From: Engraulis encrasicolus
Lineage: Eukaryota; Chordata; Actinopteri; Clupeiformes; Engraulidae
NCBI RefSeq assembly: GCF_034702125.1
Contig: NC_085866.1
Span: forward strand, 18,604,815-18,668,814
Direction: 5' to 3'
Length of the DNA stretch: 64,000 bases
The translations under genes were made by a program, and so were the position numbers. Positions 56,811-64,000 of this stretch are shown here, one piece after another; the stretch's first letter is position 1; each line of letters opens with the position of its first letter. The notes below the pieces were generated by a model that worked only from the letters and a program-made list of their open reading frames with translations, ran no database searches and was not told the origin of the DNA.

Positions 56811-56870
56811 GACTGCTCCCTACAGGTCTGGGGACGACACAACAGACAGGTTATAATATGCACACACATT

Positions 56871-57058
56871 GGGTATTTCTAAAAACCTAGTCTGCAGACT
56901 TCCAAGTGTGATCAGCCTAATTAGTCACGCCCAGTGATTGGATACTCACTCACAGTCATTGGATACATAGAGTTCACCAAAGAGTATCCAATCACTGTGC
57001 GTGACTAATTAGGCTGAGCACACTTGGAAGTGTGCAGACTAGGTTTTGAGAAATACCC
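56871..57058. mobile_element. Palindromic inverted-repeat element just upstream of the ZGPAT start, 188 bp
   Basis: The ends GGGTATTTCTAAAAACCTAG and inverted GGGTATTTCTCAAAACCTAG continue as arms of about 80 bases to CCCAGTGATTGGATAC. The same ends border the outer element at 6816-15454. It begins only 61 bases before the ZGPAT ATG, so it sits in the intron or 5' flank directly before the first coding exon. Confidence 0.88.
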
Positions 57059-58070
57059 ATACATGCACACTATGTCTTCATGTACACACTTGGAAGGTTG
57101 CTGATTCGAATCCCTGTACATCCTGTGTACATAATAGGCTAAACTGTAGGCATATGTCGAATTGGATAATTACCATCCTTCCTTCCTTTTCCCTACTTAC
57201 GTCTACTTGATGTTTCTATCCTACAAGCCCCTAGGTCCAGTGCATCTTTGATTTTTTTGTATATATATATGAGACTTTAAGTAGAGATAGGATAAGATTC
57301 CTCTTCCTGCAGGCCTACACTCTGTTTTGGCCAGGCCTAAACCTAACAAAAGTAGGCCTATCCAATATATGTCAAACTTTGTTTAGCATCAGGGGACAGG
57401 GATACAAAAGGCAGCGCATTCCCATCTTATAACCTTGTAACAATAACAAGATGTGTCAAAAATCTATTAAACCTAGACCTCTCCTGTGTATAGGCAACAC
57501 ACCTCTTTGACTGACCGTGGTCTCCAATTCACTCTCAATGGTGGTCTCTCTATGGGGAAACTATGAGTTAGCTTACCAGCAGCAGGCAGGGATTGGCACG
57601 CCACTCCAACGTAAAGAAAATAACGCCTTATTCGACCTCACACCCAGCTATGTTTATATCACGTCATATGAAAGTTTCACTTATCACATTTGCACCTCTG
57701 CTGCAGAGAAAACACTTAAATCGCGTCATCTAGGAAATGAATGTCAACAACACCGGTTAGCATGTCTTCTTCCCTACTATCTGTCTGACGCGAAGCATAC
57801 AATCGCCATGCTACTGCCCCCCAATGGTGAGGAGCTTTGATATGTCTGAGGAAAGCTGTCATTGCTCAAGATAGCCAGAAGACGGCGCAACCGCACTACC
57901 ATACCCAGCGCCGTATATAGAAATATAAACGGCTCTGACCATTCCAATCGTGGATTTGGCAAGTTGGATTTGTTGCATCTGTCTGATCTGAACAAGTCAT
58001 AACAGTGTGGTAGGCCCTATGTGTGCAGGAGTTTAATTACAAATCTCCGGACAATGCTCTACATCCTTAC
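57059..58070. other. ZGPAT upstream region with one SINE-like fragment
   Basis: A box-B-like GATTCGAATCC at 57103-57113 suggests a SINE remnant (57088-57230). The ZGPAT promoter and a non-coding first exon should lie in 57500-58000, but no motif fixes their position. Confidence 0.4.
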
Positions 58071-58260
58071 CAGTGGTGTAGTCTACTTTTTTGTGGTGGA
58101 TACTTATTTGAGCTTTTTCTGAAGTGGGTAGGCTATACTGTATATATTTGGGCCATTCTGAATAATGGATCAATAAATTATAAGTGGGTATACTGAAATC
58201 CCCGAAATTTTGAAGTGGGTATACTCTGTATACCCGCGTTCTACGTAGACTACACCACTG
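58071..58260. mobile_element. hAT-type element, second copy of the 2349 family, 190 bp
   Basis: CAGTGGTGTAGTCTAC and its inverse, with a perfect 8-bp duplication ATCCTTAC (58063-58070 and 58261-58268). Same length as the copy at 2349-2538 and closely similar throughout. Confidence 0.92.
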
Positions 58261-58297
58261 ATCCTTACACAAAGGAGGGCGTAATGTAGGGTTGCAG

Positions 58298-58735
<438 letters not shown>

Positions 58736-58865
58736 CATGTGCGTGTAGCTACGTGTGCATATTTGTGTCTGTCTTCCTGTGTGTGTGTTTGTGCATTCGT
58801 GTGTGTCCGTGTCCGTGTGCAGTGTGCACAGGCGCACATGCCCCAGTGCATAAGCTATATGCATA

Positions 58866-60067
58866 ATGAAATAGGCCTACTGTGAGATATGAAAGATGGT
58901 GACTACAGACTCCCCAGGCTTCTGCATGAGAGTCACATTAGGTGATGTTAAGATGGTAGTTACATCCCATTGGTCCAACAGCTCATTAGTCCGACTATGC
59001 CCAAACCAAAACAATTCCTAACCTTAACCGTCATTAAAGGCGTTCTGTCAGTATACAATTATTTCAGCGGCATAGTTTTGTTATTATTCACTTTTAAGTG
59101 AACTGAAAAGTGAAAACTATGCCCAAACCAAAACAATTTCTAACCCTATTAAAGGCATGTAGCATGTAGCCTGTTAATCCAGTAGCCTGAGCGATATGCT
59201 CATTTTCTACCTCTATGGATATGCTCCTCTATGGCTTATTGTCTGACTTGTGGGCTGTCGGACTCATGGGCTGTCTGACCAATGGGCAGACCCCAAGATG
59301 GCAGCTTAACGAGGAGCACAAGTTCAAATTTGAAATATCAACTTGTGTTCCTCACAATTTATATTTAGCTGGTCCTACTTCAGTGTGCACTGAAATTCTT
59401 TGGTCGCTCGCTGAGTCTGGCTGTGATGTCCAACAAATTCCGTTTTGAAACGGAGCAGACATGTAGGTGTGCATTTCGCTCGGTGATGTGCACAGATAGG
59501 AATGAGGTGTTGCTTAACCCTTTGAGGAGTACCATCACAAATAAGTGATTAGAATTTTGCGTTCTCATTATGATGTCATAAGGACTTTGCAAGATTTTTA
59601 ACACAGACTTCGATGGGAGCAGTAGAGTGTTCAAGTAAAATTCTAGAAGAACCTGGGGAAAGTCCTTACTCCACCTGCCCCTTTGCCCTACTGGACAAAA
59701 AATGCCCTTTTGAAAGTTCTTTTTTGAAACTTTGTTTTGTTGTACTTTGGTCCATGTTGACATTATAGTCAAATAATGCTTCATGATTAAAATGTGACAA
59801 TAATGCCCCAATATTATAGTAAGTCAGCCGGAAGTTTCTCATGGGAACCCCTGCTGTAGGCAAATCGGCAGAGTTTGGAGCACAGGCAGGAGAGGAAAGG
59901 TGAGGAAGGGTTGAGTCAGAGTAACGTCTCAGTCTCTCATAAACGGTTTCAGGAAAAACCTGACAGTGAATGACAGGACACTGATATTGAAACACTGATA
60001 TTATTACAAGCACTTCGGGAATACTGGGAGAGACGACAAACTTGTTATACAGTAGTTTCTGATAGGT
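58866..60067. other. Unassigned non-coding stretch
   Basis: A CTATGCCCAAACCAAAACAA word occurs twice (58996 and 59120). No gene recognised. Confidence 0.5.
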
Positions 60068-60304
60068 CAGTGGTTCTCAACCTTTTTGAACAAACGCCCC
60101 CTGGACTTCATCCTAAGCCTCCCAACAGCCCCTAAACCTCATCATAAGCCCGCCAACGCCCCCTTACTATTAAAAAACTGTAAATGGACTAATGCCCCCA
60201 ATAACAACTAAGCACCGACCCCCTTTCAACCATCCTTCTCAGCGCCCCCCTGGGGCTCCCCAACACCCCCTTCTGGGCTGTACCGCCCCCATTGAGAAAC
60301 ACTA
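60068..60304. mobile_element. hAT-type non-autonomous element, 237 bp
   Basis: Left end CAGTGGTTCTCAACCTTTTT, right end CATTGAGAAACACTA, with a perfect 8-bp duplication TGATAGGT (60060-60067 and 60305-60312). The interior is rich in runs of C (ACGCCCCC, ATGCCCCC). Fragments of the family lie at 24232 and 49930. Confidence 0.88.
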
Positions 60305-60909
60305 TGATAGGTTGAGTGCCTGCTAGCATCTGTTTTTAGATAGCCAGGGCCTGCTATGGCCTGCTTGTTCATACATGAATGCAGAAGCAAGCCAAATTCC
60401 TCCACACACTTGAAACCATGAAAGGGGTCCCCTCGGGACAGTTTCACCTACTTTTTTGCAGACAACCTTATTCCACCGGTAATATCGCTACATAGGATAC
60501 ATCAAAACCAGTTTCAGAAAAAAATGCGAAGAAAAACAAATTCCTACACACAATTGAAACCCTAAAAGGGGCTCCTTCTATACAGTGTCACAAGCCTTTC
60601 CCTCATTCCATGCTGGTGTGGTCATTGAAGAGGTTTCACATTGGCCACAGATATGGGAGTGGTGTCATCATAAGACACGTGAGGTTGTAGGTTTGTATGT
60701 ACGATACTGTACCAACATGCTTTCGAGAGATAGACCCATGTATGGCCAGTGACAGGGGTTCCCTCATTCCAAGATTCACAATGTTTTGGTTAACATTCCA
60801 TGCTGGTATTGTGATACTGTCATAGTATGATTTCAACAGATAAATGACCCATGAGCCATCCCCTGTGAAAGGGGTTCCCTCTCTCTGCAAGATTCACACA
60901 TATAGTATA
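60305..60909. repeat. Degenerate tandem repeat, GGGGTTCCCT family
   Basis: GAAAGGGGTCCCCTC, AAAAGGGGCTCCTTC, GACAGGGGTTCCCTC and GAAAGGGGTTCCCTC recur near 60421, 60566, 60752 and 60868, with CATTCCATGCTGGT (60605, 60788) and ATGATTTCAACAGA-like words between them. The period is roughly 115-185 bases. No gene was seen. Confidence 0.6.
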
Positions 60910-61800
60910 GTATCTTGTTTCCCAAAAACAATTATATATTTAAACTTATATACTATACTTAAAGTGTACTTTTGATGATTATACTTAGTACAAATGTACT
61001 GTTTCCTGTGATTTAAATTGTGCTTTATTACACTATAGTGAGCTGGAGCACTATTAATTAAATCAGTACTTCAGCACACTTGCAGCACACCGAGTATGCT
61101 AAATTGGCACCTAATCGGACAGCTTTAAGTGCACTACAAGCCTACTTTTGAAATTATGCTCCAAACACGCTTTTCAGGCATTCACATAGCATATAAGATA
61201 AACAGCTTTCTGTTTGAGGAAATTTAGCTCGAAGAAGTATATTGCATGATTGGACATAATCTGGAGGCAGCCAGTACCAATGTCGTTAGCTCCTCACCCT
61301 CACTTACGCAAGTAAAAACCAATATGTTAAATGTATCAGTGCTTCACTTTTAAATTTACTTTGTGAAATCACACTTTCGGGTGAAGTATAATGACAGTGC
61401 ACTTTCAAAAAGTACAATAGCAGTGCATCATCAGTGATACATTGTGAAATGCAGTGATGCATTGTGTACTGGTAAGCACACTTTGAAGACATTTGGGTGA
61501 AGTTAATCATTGTGCACAAAAAGTACAATAGCCTATTACAAAATACACTTTTAATAAGTTCACTACTAGAACACTATTAGTATGTTCCTCTAAATACACT
61601 TTAGACAAACATCTTTTAAGTCAACTTTAAGTATGGTTGGCTAAGTGTTTTCTTTGAGAGCAACTTAATTACATCTAATTTTAAGGAGCATTTAAATAAG
61701 CATATTGTAAACATACTTTTTCTTAGCACTTTTAACATGCTAAGTACACTTCAGTCATGATTCTATTATACTAAATTGACCTACTTTTTCACCTGGGTTT
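60910..61800. repeat. AT-rich repeat with recurring AAGTGYACTT-like words
   Basis: Variants of AAAGTGTACTTTT, AAGTGCACT and AAGTACACTT recur many times. It looks like one or two copies of a DNA-element interior, but no termini or target duplication could be fixed. Confidence 0.45.
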
Positions 61801-62770
61801 AAGCCCACTCCTTCCATGCCGATGTTATCATGGAAGAAGTTCCCTCACAGTTTCTGATTTTCCATATTTTCCATCTAACGGAAGAAAATCAGAGGAGGAA
61901 GGAAAAAAAGAAATGTAATCTTATTTGTTGAAAAATGAAAAGAACTTGTGTTCACGGCTTTAGAGACAAGCCAAGACTGCCAAAGACACGACACCCGTCA
62001 TTGTGTCACGGGTGTAAGGGATAAGATCTTGGCTTTGCATGCCTGACAACAGTATCAGTATGCTTTCAAGGTTTGTTCCTTCTAGGCATGTGTAGACAGA
62101 CACCTCCCCCCCACACAATAACAAACGTGCACGCACGCACGCGCACACACACACACACCTAGCCGCATCCGCCCACTCCCATTAGGGTATCTACTCTGTC
62201 ATCCAGGCCAGGGCTGGTCTACATTATAACAGGCCTACAGACAGTATCAGTCGAGCAGGTAATGATAGGTGTGCTGTAGGGTTTTTCATTTTCCGTAAAT
62301 AGAGGTTACCTGTACGACCTTGCGTGGGCCTGCCTATAGTTCCGTTTCCACAACTATCTACTCGATCTCAAATGGCAAATGTTGTCACCCACAGCTGTGT
62401 CCTCCGCTGTGATTTAGGTGTATCCCACTCAACGTCGTGTATTCAAAACATCAAAACAGGTCCAATGGAACATGCTTATAGCACCCTGATAAAAACAGAG
62501 GAAGTGTTAGTGCATCTGGAAACATTGCGTATTTGTGTGTGTGTGTGTGTGTACACTGTGCGTGCGTGCGTATGTGTGGTAACAGTGTGTATTAGATAAT
62601 ATGTACAGTATGATTGTGTGCATGGCAATACTGTGGGTGTGTGTGTGCATATTAACAGTGTGTAACAGTGCGTATTAGAGAATGTGTAGATTGTGCATGA
62701 TAGTACTGTGTGTTGGGTGTGTGTGTGTGTGTGTGTGTGTTTGTGTGTTAACCGTGTGGAGAATGTGTAG
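61801..62770. other. Unassigned stretch with short GT/CA tracts
   Basis: A CA tract lies at about 62128-62158. From 62537 a GTGT-rich, roughly 60-70-base degenerate repeat with AACAGTGTGTATTAGA-type cores runs to 62765 and continues after the next element to about 63400. No gene recognised. Confidence 0.5.
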
Positions 62771-62772
62771 GC

Positions 62773-63090
62773 CAGGGACGGGCAACTGGAGGCCCGGGGG
62801 CCACATGCGGCCCGCCTTCTCATTCAGTGTGGCCCTTAGATAAATTATAACTTAAAAATAATAATGACAACAGTATTTTAAACCACTACTACAGTAAATT
62901 CATCTGTTGTAATAATTATACTGTTGGCCGATAGAGAACACCCCTATTCCTTCCAAACAATGCGCAGTAAGTGAGCAACCAACTGCACCTCGAACTCTGT
63001 GAGTTGCGATCAGGTCCGTGGTCATGTGGCCCTCCAATGGTGGCCATGAAAAAATGTGGCCCTCCTCATTATGAAAGTTGCCCATCCCTG
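62773..63090. mobile_element. hAT-type non-autonomous element, 318 bp
   Basis: CAGGGACGGGCAACT and, inverted, CAGGGATGGGCAACT, with a perfect 8-bp duplication GTGTAGGC (62765-62772 and 63091-63098). The interior includes CATGCGGCCCGCC and two TGTGGCCCT words. Confidence 0.92.
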
Positions 63091-63165
63091 GTGTAGGCTA
63101 TGTTTTTTGTGCATGGTAATACTATGTGTTGGTTCTGTGAGTGTGCATGTTTTTTTTGTTTTTTT

Positions 63166-63276
63166 TTGAAAAAAGGTTTGCACACTCCGTCATTGCTATT
63201 GAATGAATGAATAAAAAGAAGAAAAAATAACTTAAAGAAGAAAAAAATCCAAAGGAGTGTGCAAACCTTTTTTCAA
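63166..63276. repeat. Foldback with 22-base arms
   Basis: AAAAAAGGTTTGCACACTCC at 63169-63188 pairs with its exact inverse at 63254-63273, across a 65-base A-rich spacer. Confidence 0.85.
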
Positions 63277-63451
63277 AAAATACGTAATCTTTTTGTTCAG
63301 CACCAGGGATTGTGGACAAGTAACTCTCTACATGTGTATGCATGGTAACAGTGTGTATTGGAGAATGCGTATGTTTGTGTGCATGGTAGTACTGCATGTT
63401 AGGAGGGGGCTACTGCTGTCTGGTCACCACGAAGGGTATAACGAAAGCACT

Positions 63452-63717
63452 GTATGGTAAATGGACTGCATTTATATAGCCTGCTGCCTTTCCACTCCTT
63501 AGAGCACTCAAAGCACTTTACATTGTATGCCTCACATTCACCCATTCACACACTGGTGGACGTGGCTGCCACTCAGGGTACCACCCTGCCACCAGGAGCA
63601 ACTTGGGGTTAAGTATCTTGCTCATGGACACATCGATGGGGTTAGGTAGAACGGGGCTCGAACCTGCAACCTTCTGGTTGCTGAGTGGCTCCTCTACCAC
63701 CTGAGCAAACACTGCAG
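63452..63717 (-). mobile_element. tRNA-derived SINE-like repeat, minus strand
   Basis: On the minus strand the head TTTGCTCAGGTGGTAGAGG (box A) is followed by GGTTGCAGGTTCGAGCCCC (box B). The body (AAGCACTTTACATTGTATGC on the plus strand) is of a type widespread in teleosts. Confidence 0.8.
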
Positions 63718-64000
63718 TGGGACAGAACTAATTAGTCAGGCCCATTGTGTGCGTCAATACAAACACAGTAGGACTACAGTACCAATAACTAAGATCCATG
63801 ATGTCACTACTCTAAATGACCATACGCCAGCAAAGATCGTCTAGGTTGTCTGCCTTTTCACCATCTCTGACCCCGGTCAGAAAGGCCCACTATGTCATAA
63901 TAAAAGCCCTGTCTGTATGCCAATTGGTAAGATCCACTATGACTATGTCATAAGAAAAGGGCCTTAAAAGGTGTTGTGGGCAAAAAGTTGGTCAGTATTC
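63718..64000. other. Unassigned end of window
   Basis: No gene or defined repeat, apart from two TCCACTATG/ATGTCATAA blocks (63888 and 63932). Confidence 0.45.

Noticed and set aside
57517..57840. 107-codon plus-strand frame upstream of ZGPAT
   Set aside because: No similarity recognised. It lies in the expected 5' region of ZGPAT on the opposite strand.

Overview
The window is animal nuclear DNA, almost certainly from a teleost fish. Five protein-coding genes read clearly as vertebrate orthologues with spliced structures. The rest is dominated by long (CA)n/(GT)n microsatellites and by repeat types typical of fish: hAT-type elements with 8-bp target duplications, Tc1-like and piggyBac-like remnants, tRNA-derived SINEs and a LINE 3' end. 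The species cannot be named from the sequence.

Layout. 1-6.8 kb: mini- and microsatellites plus three short hAT-type elements, no gene. 6.8-15.5 kb: a nest of elements. A 7.7-kb hAT-type element (8-bp target duplication, CAGG termini) carries a GC-rich, tandem-repeat-filled block with no recognisable transposase, and sits inside another inverted-repeat element. 15.5-19 kb: microsatellites and unassigned sequence. 19.4-20.7 kb, minus: B3GNT7, a Golgi glycosyltransferase with a single coding exon. 22-28.5 kb: SINE, LINE and DNA-element copies. 29.2-31.9 kb, plus: a C1orf174-like gene in three exons. 34.6-36.1 kb: a hAT-type element that appears to carry a promoter and a first exon. 36.4-43.9 kb, minus: DFFB (caspase-activated DNase) in seven exons. 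44.35-44.97 kb, plus: intact, intronless MND1. 46-47.6 kb: nested inverted-repeat elements and a long hairpin. 48.2-56.8 kb, minus: ZGPAT in seven coding exons. 57-64 kb: repeats, no gene seen.

Gene relationships. C1orf174 and DFFB are neighbours and convergent in human 1p36 as well, so this pair is ancient synteny and supports both calls. DFFB and MND1 are head to head, 466 bp apart, and probably share a promoter. The five genes otherwise have unrelated roles: glycan synthesis, an uncharacterised nuclear protein, apoptotic DNA cleavage, meiotic recombination and transcription repression or RNA processing.

Most unusual: (1) splice junctions of host genes have been copied into tandem arrays, most strikingly a 79-bp repeat in ZGPAT that contains the exon 3 acceptor, and also around DFFB exons 5 and 7; (2) the large hAT-type element with minisatellite cargo; (3) the intronless MND1 on DFFB's promoter; (4) the hAT-type element with an exon-like cargo.
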